DNA of 64,000 nt from Schistosoma mansoni (lineage: Eukaryota > Platyhelminthes > Trematoda > Strigeidida > Schistosomatidae): positions 23,888,872 through 23,952,871 of the forward strand of contig NC_031495.1 of assembly GCF_000237925.1 (NCBI RefSeq). The letters run 5' to 3'. The position numbers were made by a program, and so were the translations under genes. Shown here one piece after another: positions 34,809 through 46,390 of the stretch. The notes beneath the pieces were generated by a model. That model saw nothing but the letters and a program-made list of their open reading frames with translations, was not told the DNA's origin and did no database searches. Position 1 is the first letter of the stretch. Every line of letters starts with the position of its first letter.

Positions 34809-36790
34809 GTATCATTAATTAGAGAAAAATTTAGTAAGTCTGGTATATGTGGATATAATTAACCGGTAAGCGTAACATTTCATTGCCTGTTGTTGTCTCA
34901 TAATATTGTTTCACACTAAGAAAACACATGCTTTAATACAGTGAGCATATTTCATCATTAAGTTACCTATCTACAAACCAACTAACCTTGCGAACGGATC
35001 TCTAACTAATACTTGGCCGCCGAAAAATCGTCGGTATCATGTTGCTATATTATTGGTGCTGTTTAAACAAATCATAAAGCAGCCTCAACTCTAAGTGACT
35101 TCATATTGTGATTATTTCTGTTTTGATGGAGCTAGTTGTATGAAGTACACTGACAGAGATAGTTTGTACACATCACTAAAGATTACCTACGATTTCAAAA
35201 AAATTGTTACTTCACATGAGACTCGAATTCATGTTGCCTGGTCACTCTAAGTTATTCGACCAGAATCTTATAATGCGAATCAGTCACTTCAAACCGTTGT
35301 GAGTAATACCGATTCTGATGAAATGTGATATGAAAAAGATTGGTAGTTACTGAAACCTGATTTCGATCATTTGAAGTTAATTATTTGAAAATAACCCCAA
35401 GAAATCTGATCTTCTACCAAATTGTTTACTTGATACCTTATACTTACATTGATATTTTAATTAGGCCGTTATATTAAGTAATGAATTCGCAAACAAAAGC
35501 GTAGACTACATTCTCATGTGTTGTTAATAAACCACCAAGGAAAAGTAATATTTTTCAATATTTTGTTAAATAATAAACTCAGCTTCCGAATTCCTGTTAG
35601 TTAAGGTTATCTTTTAGATTCACAGTTTACCTATTAACTGTGAAATGGATGACTAATGAGCATTTTATTAACCATACGACTGTATAACTCTAGTGATTAA
35701 ACAGAATTTAAAGTCCATTAGATATATGATGAATCTAACTGTTACAAATCAGTCTGATTTGTTAAAAAAAATTATGTCAAATAATATTAAGAATTGTAGG
35801 CATATAAAATCCTATCTATATTCTATTTTTAGACACCCATTTGTTTCAACCATTTTTTTCATGTTTACTTATGGAAAGATTAGATAGCTTATTAAAACTT
35901 GGACGAATAAACAACTTTGAAATTGTTCGTTCCATATGATAATCTTTTAAGATATCTCAAACAAAAATATATCAATCTGTTGTCATATAGATAACTATAT
36001 TCCTTGCTTCATTCAAACGGAAAATAATCTAAATATCGATTTGAACAGAAATTTAGAAAGTATTCTTAATAATTTGCATAATGGTTAGCAATAAAATCTG
36101 GATTCTGTGTTTCATCCTATATAAGATTAATCAATTGAATATACCTGAATAAGTTTGATACTCTCACTGAGATACAAAATCAATATCCATTACTTCAAAC
36201 ACGACAACTTGGTACTTCTAAGCCGTCATTTATAGCTAATAGAATAATACTCATAACCCAATGTTATAATGTAATAGAAGGTTTATTTATTATGTGAACG
36301 CCATTGCTTTCAAGATATGAATTGGACGAGCAAACACAATTATATAGACTAATCACCTGAGTAGTGAATATTAACATAGAGTGAGTTAATAGTTTCATGC
36401 AAAATGTAGCAAAGTTATTGCAGCATATTTATCTGTCGTTGTTAGTTAAGTATTTTCACTCATATTTATGTAAAACCATTTAAACGTTTATCATGATTAG
36501 GCATCTTTCATTGAGATATTCTGTTTTTATTCGTCGCTTTTTACAATTCTTTCAAACCATCATCTTCTAATACCTTAACCTTTTTATGTTCTGAGTGTCA
36601 CTAATCCGTGTAAACTACAATTTGGACAATTTGATTGTGACACTGTTCAATGTCAAAACAAAATATAATTCGATTTTATTTGGCTAATACAAAATATTAA
36701 GAATATTAAGAATAGTTCTGAAACATCTGCTCTCAAGTGTAAATTAGAAAATGAGGATAAAATTATTTAACAACTAATTTAATACCAGAA
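34809..36790. other. AT-rich intergenic with a relic of family B
   Basis: No gene seen. A strongly decayed reverse family B relic lies at about 36078-36225 (ATGGTTAGCAATAAAATCTG ... TTTCATCCTATATAAGATTA ... CACTGAGATACAAAATCAAT). Confidence 0.4.
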
Positions 36791-36791
36791 C

Positions 36792-37425
36792 AGGTTTTTG
36801 TGGATATTATAGTAATTTTACTAGTCTAGATCATGAGTCATTTGGAGCTAGACCACCATGGAAAACCTGAAAGCACTGGACGGCCGTTTCGTCCTATTGT
36901 GGGACTCCTCGACAATGCGCATCCACGATCCCGCCTCACAAGATTCGAACCCACGACCTATCAATCTCGCCCGGGAGTGCTGAACCTCTAGACCACTGAG
37001 ATGGCCGGCATCCAACGGTGTTAATGTCTAACTTCAAACAAACCACGAAATTGAACAACCATCCACTATTGTCGTCAATGGGTTAATATCTCTATCTAGT
37101 GAGAAGCAGTGACCAGTGAAGTTCAACTGGGTATGTTGTGAGATAGTAACTTACTGAAGAAACGGTGGATGTGTCACTCAATTTCGTGGATTGGTTGAAA
37201 TCAGATATTAACACCGTTGGATGCCGGCCATCTCAGTGGTCTAGAGGTTAAGCGCTCGCGCACGAGACTGATAAGCCGTGGGTTCGAGGTTCAAATCTTG
37301 CGAGGCGTGGTCGTGAATGCTCACTGCTGAGGGGCCCCACAACAGGACGAAACGACCGTCCAGTGCTTCCAGGTTTTTCATGGTGGTCTACATTCAATTG
37401 ACTCATGATCTCAACTATTTAAAAA
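36792..37425. mobile_element. Family C SINEs, near full-length inverted pair
   Basis: A minus copy (36792 to about 37095) and a plus copy (about 37095-37425) meet head to head in the leader region. Each has A box, B box, hammerhead and 3' module. In the minus ribozyme (36873-36918) CTGAGGA has become TCGAGGA. In the plus ribozyme (37317-37366) it reads CTGAGGG. Both should be inactive. Confidence 0.85.
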
Positions 37426-38032
37426 ACTAATTTAATATTAATATCGTGTTTATTTCAAAGCCATTAATAATAAATCACCTCAAAGCTATTGTTATATTTG
37501 TTTCACATAACCGACTGACCCAACTATTTATTTATTGCAATAAAGTTTTGTGTTTTTGATCTATTTTAAACTATATAATTACACATTACCGCTGAAACCA
37601 TGTATTTGGGCTTTATCACAGTAAGGTTACAACCTATCACCAAGTTAATTACTGTACATTTCGAAAGAATATGTAACGTGTTTAATAGGTTTACATCTTT
37701 ATTTGATGAAACAGGAGGCTGTCGAATTGCAATTTATGATCAAAATATATTTAAGGATAAAATGCTGATCGTTAACATTTACAGATGAAGGCTGATGAAG
37801 GGCATTTGCTGTTAAAAGGTTATATATATATAAACAGAGAGAATATCTAAAATTTGAATGGTTATTAGGGTAGAATGAGATGTTATAGTGTATATTTTAT
37901 ACTGAGTATTATTTGCTGTAAGTAAATAATCGATATTAACATTAAGGAATCGTTATTACCATCTTTGCTTTCCTGAATGTTTACTTAAGAAAACTAAACT
38001 CTAGATAAATGATTATAAGTACATTTTAGTAT
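37426..38032. other. AT-rich intergenic, nothing recognised
   Basis: No gene or repeat copy supported. Confidence 0.5.
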
Positions 38033-38037
38033 GTTGA

Positions 38038-38551
38038 TGTTATATCGATTGAGTGCGTGCCCTGTTTAATATATGAGTGATATGACCGCCTATCAGAGAG
38101 GAGTGATTTATCGATCAGAGCAATGATACACAAAAGCCGTATGAGTAGTTTTGAGTACTAATCAGTCCTGCTTTCTGTCTAGCCCAGTCAGTTAAGTCCA
38201 GAACACCAATAACAGCCTCTGCAATATGAATCCTTGTATTTCAAACATACTGGATTTATATACCAAACAGACTGACCACATCGTACCAATAAAATAGAAA
38301 ATAACATTTGTACAAGATTTAGCCAAATGTGGCTGTGAATGTGGGGAACAGTAATTAATAAACTGGGGATAACTCAAGAATGAAATCGTATGATAATAGT
38401 CTATAAGTCAAAATAAAGCTTATGATAAGAGGGACACAAATATGAATAGTTAAGTTACTTAACAATTATACAATAGGAAATATACATATCATATTGGTCT
38501 ATAAATAGTTCTCAATAGTTACCATTCGTAAATCTCCACGGGGATATAACA
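38038..38551 (-). mobile_element. Family E solo LTR, reverse, with 5-bp TSD
   Basis: A 514-bp fossil LTR, very similar to 22801-23313. It begins TGTTATATCG, ends GGATATAACA and is flanked by GTTGA at 38033-38037 and 38552-38556. No internal region. Probably a younger insertion than the copy at 25120. Confidence 0.85.
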
Positions 38552-38556
38552 GTTGA

Positions 38557-39347
38557 TTCATAAATTACATAATTACATAATTCCATTGCAAAAATTCGAC
38601 TATTGTTTATTTTATAAATCCATTTAGATGGGTGTATAAGACATTTTATTGGCAACTATAATTTATTCACTTATGGTCCATTGATTATTATAATAAATCG
38701 ATTAAGATATACAGTAGTAATAAACTAATCAATATAATGTTTCCTGTATTCAGTGATAATGATAATAATAATGTTATAAAACATCTTTTCTAAAAATAAT
38801 TATGTTCTGCAAGATTAATTCATATTAGAAACTAAACAAAATTTATATTTATATAAATATATTCCTCTTATTTTTCATCCAAAATTGACAAAAAAAGTAA
38901 ATCTTTCGTATAAAAATAAACATTATTATTATTATTACTATTACTATCATTATTATTATTATTATATAAATTCAGTCATATATTCTCCCAATGAATATAT
39001 TTTAAAATGAACATAGGATTGTTTAAGGATTAACGAACAGATTATATTTCGAATGTATATCGAATTTCAAAGCAATTAATCATTTAAATAAATTGTCATT
39101 AGATATGTCTAATAATTCTAATTAACCGAATCATTTAATGCACACACACACATAAACACTTACAATAATCAATAATGAATATCTCTACTCATAATTATTA
39201 CAAAATGTTTAAAATTAGTTTCAGAAAATCTAGAAGGATCTGCTTCAACTATTTTTATTTTTATTTTTTACACGTTCATAAGGGGGAAGGGACAAATCCT
39301 TATTTATGTTACAATTGTTAAAGTCTAATTCATCAAGTGAATAATAA
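38557..39347. other. AT-rich intergenic with (ATT)n
   Basis: Contains the interrupted (ATT)n microsatellite at 38921-38966 and a short (CA)n near 39140. Nothing else recognised. Confidence 0.5.
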
Positions 39348-39621
39348 TGTAGTGAACGAGGACACCAATGGGGGACAACCGAATACAAAATTAAGAAAAG
39401 CCTTAATAAAATCTGAGAACCATACAATAAATAATTCATTTGCAAAATGTTAATCAATCGTCTTAAACTTCATTGTTACTTTGTTTCCATACCAATCATT
39501 CTCTGTTCTAGTTCTATTTTCTTTGATTTTTTTAATCTTCTGTCTCCAGGCATTTAACTTTCGACTGATGATACATAATACTTATATTTGTCGACATCAA
39601 TAGCATACACCATAATAGTAT
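39348..39621 (+). repeat. Family D interspersed repeat (copy 5)
   Basis: Starts TGTAGTGAACGAGGACACCA and ends near GCATACACCAT. Shares all major blocks with copies 2 and 3. Confidence 0.7.
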
Positions 39622-40969
39622 GCCATGATTATTGTCAGCGGTACTTCATATAAAACCTTTCAAGTAAAATAGAAAAATCAACGAAACTCCCACAATAAGT
39701 TGGTTTTTTAAATATAATGACAAGCATCTTTTTAAAAAAATAAAATTATAGTTATCAAAAGCTTAGCTATTAAGATTAGATAATTCTAGTGTTTTGTGGA
39801 ATAAAAGATCTACATTACATTTGATTTTAATGTATGACGTACTTCCTGCTGGGATTATTAATGTCTTCTATGCAGTCGATTTACAATTATCTTCAACTAT
39901 ATAAAGGGAGAGGATAGCAATTTGACCAAAATAACACAATTTCATTTTATTTTGTTAGTTTCTCATCAGTTACTTTTAATATATAACATTTTAGTATCAA
40001 TAATTACAAATGGAGTTTAATATGTTTGCAAAAATAGAAATTAATCGAAAATTAGTGTGAGAATTTATCAACTTAGTGTAGAGAAGTAAAGAAAGATCCA
40101 TTAAACTATGACAAATAAATGTTCACTACAAAAAGGCTTCGAAAATACTGTGTTGTCAAATAGAGGTTGTATTACCAGGGTGACCAAATCTTGATAAAAG
40201 TAATTATAAATTGTAAGGTACTTACGTAACCATTAAAAGGTGGATCATCACCCAATTCGACCTCAACTTATTGAACTTAATGGGTACATTTAAGAGAAAT
40301 TGATCAATATTATTAAACATTTTGAGTTAATTGATTTCGGTAATCATTATTGTTTTCTATAAAATCAGGCGTCAATTATTATTCAACCATTCGCTCTAAT
40401 TAGGACAACAGTTCAAATAAATTAATCACTTACGAGTAAAACTACCATTTGTCATCATCAACGAAATTTATAGATAAATTTCCGTGATGTCATTGAGAAG
40501 TGATTTCATATTTGTCCAGAAATGAATTGTCTTAATTGAGCTTAAATCAACAGGATGAAAACCGAACTGAATCTCCATAGAAATTCAGTGTTGAACAATG
40601 AAATCGTAAAAGAACAACATAATACTAATCTATTCAGTCTACATAAAACACGAATAGAATGTTTGCCATGATTCCCTTTTAAATCCATATGTGAATTTTC
40701 TTTCAGTACACAAAGTGCAAATTTTAACGTTGATTATTTCGTAAATAAGTGAATCATTTTGGTAGGAACAAATAACTCTTCACTGATTATTTCCTATTAT
40801 TTGTTCATTTGAGGCATTGCATTAATAAGTTTACTAACGTAAATAATTATCATTTAGATACATCTAAAATCAGTTCAGGTATAAATATAAAATAGATATA
40901 AAATGTTTCTACGTTGAAACAAATATGAATATTTTAAGTTCATATAATTTCATTGACTAGTTACCTGTT
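39622..40969. other. AT-rich intergenic, nothing recognised
   Basis: No gene or repeat copy supported. Confidence 0.5.
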
Positions 40970-41310
40970 ATTTTTATATATACTTGAAATCGTGAGTCAA
41001 TTGAAGCTAGATCACCGTAATAAACCTGGAAATACCGACGGCCGTTTCATCCTATTGTGGGACTCCTTAGCAGTGGGCATCGACGATCCCGCCTCGCGAG
41101 ATTCGAACCCAGGACCTACCAGTCTCGCGCCAGAGCACTTGACCAATAGACCACTAAGCTGGCTTCCAACGGTCTTAATGTCTAACTTCAACCAATCCAC
41201 GAAGTTGAGCAACCATTTTACCAATGTCATCAGTGAGTTGATATCTCCCAACAGACCTGGTGACACTGGTGAAATGGTTGCTCAACTTCATGGATTGGTT
41301 GCAGTTACTT
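40970..41310. mobile_element. Family C SINE with short inverted partner
   Basis: A minus copy at 40970-41263 (3' module, decayed hammerhead 41030-41075, B box as GATTCGAACCCAGG, A box, leader) is followed by a short plus-strand leader fragment (GGTGAAATGGTTGCTCAACT, GGATTGGTTGCAGTTA), giving another head-to-head palindrome. Confidence 0.75.
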
Positions 41311-42464
41311 GTTAGTTAATTCATGCTATTATTTCATTTATTGATTAAACAAAGTTTATTTTTCACTTTTTTGAAGTGTTGATATTCTAATTTACTAATA
41401 AAATTGGTATATTAAAGGTGATTAGCCTTTTACCAATAAGCGGGAGTTGGGTCATTGTATTCAGGAATTATTCTTTAATTAATATGTAATAAACAAAAGG
41501 AAACAGCGGAAATTTTCTTGTTTTGATTTGCAACTGTCAAGTACTGTAGATATGAAATCACCGGTCAAACCATCATATCCAACACTGAGTCACACTAGTA
41601 GTAAGCATGGAAACATTATTGGTGTTATGCCAGTGCATTATAAGTTAGGTCATGAATATTTTCTTAACTAAGTAAAATAACAATAATGTAAACAACCTTT
41701 TTAAATGGTTTATACATTCATCAAAATTCGTTGTGAGTTTTTCTTGTTTTAAAATAAAACTATGTTCGGTAGAGAATCTCGTCCACTTGTTAGTAGATCG
41801 ATCTTCTGAATACTTAGTGAAGCTATATATAGTTCGCTGAACAATTTTTTATACCTCTTGAAAGTTTCCCATGCACATTTGAAGTGACATTACGATGCAA
41901 CTTACAGACCATAATTATGAATATTATGATCTGTTTAGGTATATTCAACGAAGTACCTGTCATCCATTTCATCACTTATAACACCAGTTGTCTTAAGTTT
42001 CATTCAAAACAATAGAAAAAGGAACTAGTTCTCACTGACTTTTGATTTGAATCGGGACAAATTGCCGTTTCATGTATTTTGCATTTGTATTATCAGTCCT
42101 AATGACATCATAGATTTATTCACACTTTTTCCTAAATACTTTATTACTCTATATAAGTAGCATTTAAATAAAGATGCATTTGTGATGATATTTTAGGTTT
42201 TCCATGAAGATGTTTGATAATCTTTAATATTCCAAATAGTTTCATGGAATAATTAATCCTTAACCTTACAAATATTAGGTCATTTTCAGTTAAATAAATA
42301 GCAAAAATGTTGATTATCTAGTGATAAAGTCATTAAGTTTGTTTTAATTATTTAGAGCTGTGACATATTATAAGGATTGCAGAATATTTAATGTCAAGAG
42401 TGTACAACTTTACTGAGTTGTTTGACTTAATTCAAGTTAGAATATTCAGATTATCAATGAAATG
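41311..42464. other. AT-rich intergenic, nothing recognised
   Basis: No gene or repeat copy supported. Confidence 0.5.
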
Positions 42465-42469
42465 CAATG

Positions 42470-42718
42470 TGTTATGCCCCGATAAGGATAATGAATGGTA
42501 ACTTTGAGATCCATTTATGTACCAATATTATGCACATATTTTTATCGTATAATAATAATCTATAGGTCAAAATGAAGCCTATAATAAGATGAATATATAG
42601 ATTAAATCTAGTCACTGAATAGTTATACAATAAGAATATATATAGAATAATAGTCCATTAACAGGTCCCGGAAGTTATCCGTACTTTCATTATCACTAGG
42701 ATATAACACAAGGATTTG
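42470..42718. mobile_element. Foldback derivative of the family E LTR
   Basis: 249 bp starting TGTTATGCCCCGATAA and ending GGATATAACA. The left 95 bp match the 5' part of the family E LTR on the plus strand; the remainder matches the same part on the minus strand. Flanks CAATG (42465-42469) and CAAGG (42719-42723) are a near-match target duplication. The central LTR sequence, including the TATA region, is absent. A broken fossil. Confidence 0.65.
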
Positions 42719-42778
42719 AACAACTTTGTAAAACTAGAAACGCGAATTGCTCAAACCAATTTATCGTGTTATTTGCAG

Positions 42779-43024
42779 AGGTAGATGATGCCTAGCAGCA
42801 AAACCTGGGACGCGCGTTTCGTCCTGTTTGAAACTCGTCAGCCGGATGTACCTGCATCCTAGAGTTGATGTTCACTCCAGGAATTGAACCCAGTACCTTT
42901 TGCTTCAAACACCATCACGCTATCCACTCAGCTACTGAGTCTAAATGGCCAATAGCTTGTGCACTGCTAATAAGAAACTGACCGATTGCACTCCTAAACA
43001 TCAATAGGAAGATTCAAACAATCA
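42779..43024 (-). mobile_element. Family B hammerhead SINE with short inverted partner
   Basis: A reverse unit at 42779-42966, with B box GGAATTGAACCCAG and hammerhead (42803-42845), is followed by a plus-strand 3'-end piece (TAATAAGAAACTGACCGATT ... CCTAAACATCAATAGGAAGA). The ribozyme core CTGACGA and GAAA are intact; stem II is mostly wobble pairs and stem I is weak. Confidence 0.7.
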
Positions 43025-44110
43025 AAAGAAATTAATCTTTTTATTATCAGTTCCAAATTTCAAAAACATGTTATTTTAACGTTGTTTATCGAAGATAATC
43101 TAATAAATCTTGTACAAAAGCTTGTTCACGTTATTCAAGTTATACAGAAATTTATGTAACATATTTAAACAAATAAAATTTATGCAAATCATATTATTTC
43201 CAGGTTATTTAAATATTCTATGATCATCTGTCAATATACCACTTGTTTCTTCGTTCTTTTTGTATTCTATTCTATTCTATATGCAAAGCTCTCTACATCA
43301 TTTACAACATTACTGACGAGTAAACAATAGTTGACAATACGTTTTTGATTATGACGTCGCTATGAATTATTTATCAATTATAGAGGACAATTTTTCCAAA
43401 AGTTAGTGTTTATTCAATCATGAATACATGCTGTACAGTTTTATACTGGTTGTTTATGCTTTCTGTTTAGTAGCACAAGTAAACATATGCAATGAGTAAA
43501 TTAAAAACACATCTGATAAAGTAATGAGATTTTCAATTTCTAATAGGCATTATATATAGTGAAATCAAATCAATAAACTGTTACTAAGCTCATAATGTGA
43601 AACAGTTTGCGACATAATGTATATACTTTTTCAGTTTCTACTAAAGTACAATCAAAGTAGATAAAGTATCACAAGATCATTTTGAACTGCAGTTTTTCGC
43701 AAATATATTTTATTTATTTACTAAATTATAAGTTAGCCAAATTATGGAAGCTTGAAGCAATAAAGTCCAAGTCTTGACAGATAATTTTTTAAAAGGATGG
43801 GTATTAAAAGGATTAAGTTATAGATTATCTAGGCTGTTTTAAATTACTTAAGAACAGTATATTGTATACAGAAACATAAGTGACATCGTACAATGCAAAA
43901 TATTTCAAAGTTTTTATTTACTTTGATACTGATTGCTCAAATTGATTCACAATACTTTACTTCTTTGATTTGTACCATATTAATTGATCGGCAAAGTAGA
44001 AATATAAATGATTATTTATGAATATTTATGATTATTTAAAGTACCTATCGAACATCGTTTACTTTTATTTGGTCTTGCCAACTGACTTATTTGACTAATG
44101 AATTATTATC
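43025..44110. other. AT-rich intergenic, nothing recognised
   Basis: No gene or repeat copy supported. Confidence 0.5.
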
Positions 44111-44467
44111 AGAAGGGGTTTTGTAGAGATTTCAGTATTTTCATAGTTGAAATCCTAAGTCAATTGAAGCTAGACCACCATGAAAACCGGAAAGAACCCT
44201 GGTGAGACGGCCATTTTCGTTCCTATCACGGGGAACCCCTTCAGCAAGTGCGCATTTCACGAATCCTTCCAGAAGTGACTGACTTCAAGAAGATATTTTC
44301 CTGGGAGTTTCTAGTGAGGAAGCAGTTTACCCAGTGGGAGTTCAATCGGGGTCTGTTGTTGAGATAGTTAACTTTACTGAAAGAAAAACAGGAGGAATGT
44401 GTCCCCTCAATTTTCGTGGGAATTGGGTTGAAAGTAAGATATTTAACACCCCGTTGGGATGCCCGGC
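44111..44467. mobile_element. Family C inverted pair with base-insertion noise at a gap
   Basis: A minus 3' half (44111 to about 44264) runs into a plus leader half (about 44290-44467), which stops at the A-box side in 200 N. Compared with every other C copy, this stretch has many one-base insertions, often lengthening a homopolymer, such as CGGCCATTTTCGTTCCTATC for the usual CGGCCGTTTCGTCCTATT. This is more like uncorrected long-read sequence than natural decay. The frames predicted across the gap are artefacts. Confidence 0.7.
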
Positions 44468-44667
44468 NNNNNNNNNNNNNNNNNNNNNNNNNNNNNNNNN
44501 NNNNNNNNNNNNNNNNNNNNNNNNNNNNNNNNNNNNNNNNNNNNNNNNNNNNNNNNNNNNNNNNNNNNNNNNNNNNNNNNNNNNNNNNNNNNNNNNNNNN
44601 NNNNNNNNNNNNNNNNNNNNNNNNNNNNNNNNNNNNNNNNNNNNNNNNNNNNNNNNNNNNNNNNNNN
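44468..44667. other. Assembly gap (200 N)
   Basis: A run of exactly 200 N inside a family C copy; true length unknown. Confidence 0.99.
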
Positions 44668-44923
44668 CCGGAGATAAAATGGGTGAAATGTAGGATAAAA
44701 TTTATTCTAATTCAGTTCTAAGTAAGACAAGTTAACTTTTCCAAACTTATAATTCGTGCCAATGTAAACGTTTCAAAATGAGGAATTTCATCTCTTCTTC
44801 TGGGGAATCGAAGTAGGAATCAATCCGAAGTCATTCTATTGGAATTCATCAGAATTGTTGCGTTCTATATATATCTGTAGATGTTTGTTTATTTTTATTA
44901 CATTTGTTAGGTTAGTATTTTTC

Positions 44924-45135
44924 TCTGTTGGATATTGGCCATTTTATTGGTATAGAGGTTAAGAGCTCGCATGCGAGAGTGATAGGTCGTGGGTTCGAAT
45001 TTCGTGAGGCGGGGTCGTGGATGCACACTGTTGAGGAGTCCCACAATAGGATGAAACGGCCGTCCAGTGGCTTTCAGGTTTTCCATGGTGGTCTACATTC
45101 AATTGACTCATGACTTCAACCATGAAAATAGTGGA
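44924..45135 (+). mobile_element. Family C SINE, lacking its leader
   Basis: A-box region GGTATAGAGGTTAAGAGC, B box GGGTTCGAATTTC, hammerhead (45023-45071) and 3' module. The ribozyme core reads TTGAGGA instead of CTGAGGA. Together with the half copies before the gap it may be part of one larger pair. Confidence 0.75.
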
Positions 45136-46152
45136 TTATTACTAATCATCATTCATTACAATTAATATTATTACTACATAAATCGTAATTACGTTAGATC
45201 TCATGATTTTCTACTACTCATATTTAATATGAAAACTACTGAGTAGGGTTATTCATTATAATTTTCATTATAATTTTGAAAGAGAACATAAACATTCCCA
45301 TAATTAATAATTTAGGTTGGATTGTAATCAATCATTTTATTTTACAGAATACATTAAACACATTCAGTACCAGATACAATTAAGAAACAGAATATAAAAT
45401 TTGAATGAAAATAATCTGATATTTTGTTATTTGTTTATGGTTTTCAAGATTTTGACAAATCGATGTTAAACAAACTGACAAGTATATTTTACATTTTGAA
45501 TTCATTAAATTTAAACAAGTACTTAAACAAACTAGCTGGATTCATGACCAATATGTCCAATACAATACTTTTTGATTTATATAGTGTTTCTTTTGAGAAA
45601 TAAGTTACTTTTCAAATTGAACTTTGAATAATGAGTCTGAAAACTAGAATAAACAGATAAAAGCCGATAAAAATAATGAATTTCCAAGGATAATTACAAG
45701 TAACCAGAAAATTAAGATGGAATTATTTGCTTATAATTTAAAGGATCTAGTTAATATAGTTAATAATGAATAAACTGTTGGCTGTAAGTTTAAAAAAGTA
45801 GAAATGATTTGCTCTTAACGGTTTCTAAACATACAACCCCTATTTATTACCATGTTACCTAGTAATTTAAGTGTCATTTTATCATTTTCGTTTCGTTTGT
45901 TGGATGAAATCATAAGCGTTATGACTGAAAATAGATAAGGGAAAGAAATTTACTACTAGTGACATGCTCTACTTATAAATAAAGAAGTAGTATGACATCG
46001 ATACAACTAACTTTCAAATGGACGCTCTGTGCAAGCTGCTTATATTTATGGAAATTGATCCCTTCAACCAACGTTTTATATAAAAGAGAATGTTTTGTTC
46101 TCATTTGCTTTATACTTATATAAGCAGTCACACCCTAATTGTTTTCGAGATT
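45136..46152. other. AT-rich intergenic, nothing recognised
   Basis: No gene or repeat copy supported. Confidence 0.5.
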
Positions 46153-46390
46153 ATCCTAAGTAATTAGAATCAGAGATGGGTAGTGGCTAGCAGTGAAATT
46201 CAGGACGTGACTTTCGTCCTATTTTTTGGACTCGTCAGGTGAATGTACTTGCAGTTCAGAGTTGATTTCTAATCCGTGATCCAAACTCAATACCGTTTGA
46301 TTTAAACTCTAACGCGTCATTCATCTAGCTACTGGGTCCAGATAGTCACTAGCCTGTGCAATTGGGTGGAGCTTATTTCATTTGTTCAAA
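46153..46390 (-). mobile_element. Family B SINE, single reverse copy
   Basis: From AGAGATGGGTAGTGGCTAGC through the hammerhead, decayed B box and A-box region to the GTGCAATTGGGTGGAG block. No direct or inverted partner is attached. Confidence 0.7.
46198..46244 (-). ncRNA. Hammerhead ribozyme in family B (46.2-kb copy)
   Basis: In RNA sense: core CTGACGA intact, stem II GTCC/GGAC perfect with a longer A-rich loop, GAAA intact, triplet GTC. Stem I ATTCAC faces CTGAAT with one mismatch next to the core. Stem III region GTCACG is altered. One of the better-kept family B cores. Confidence 0.7.
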
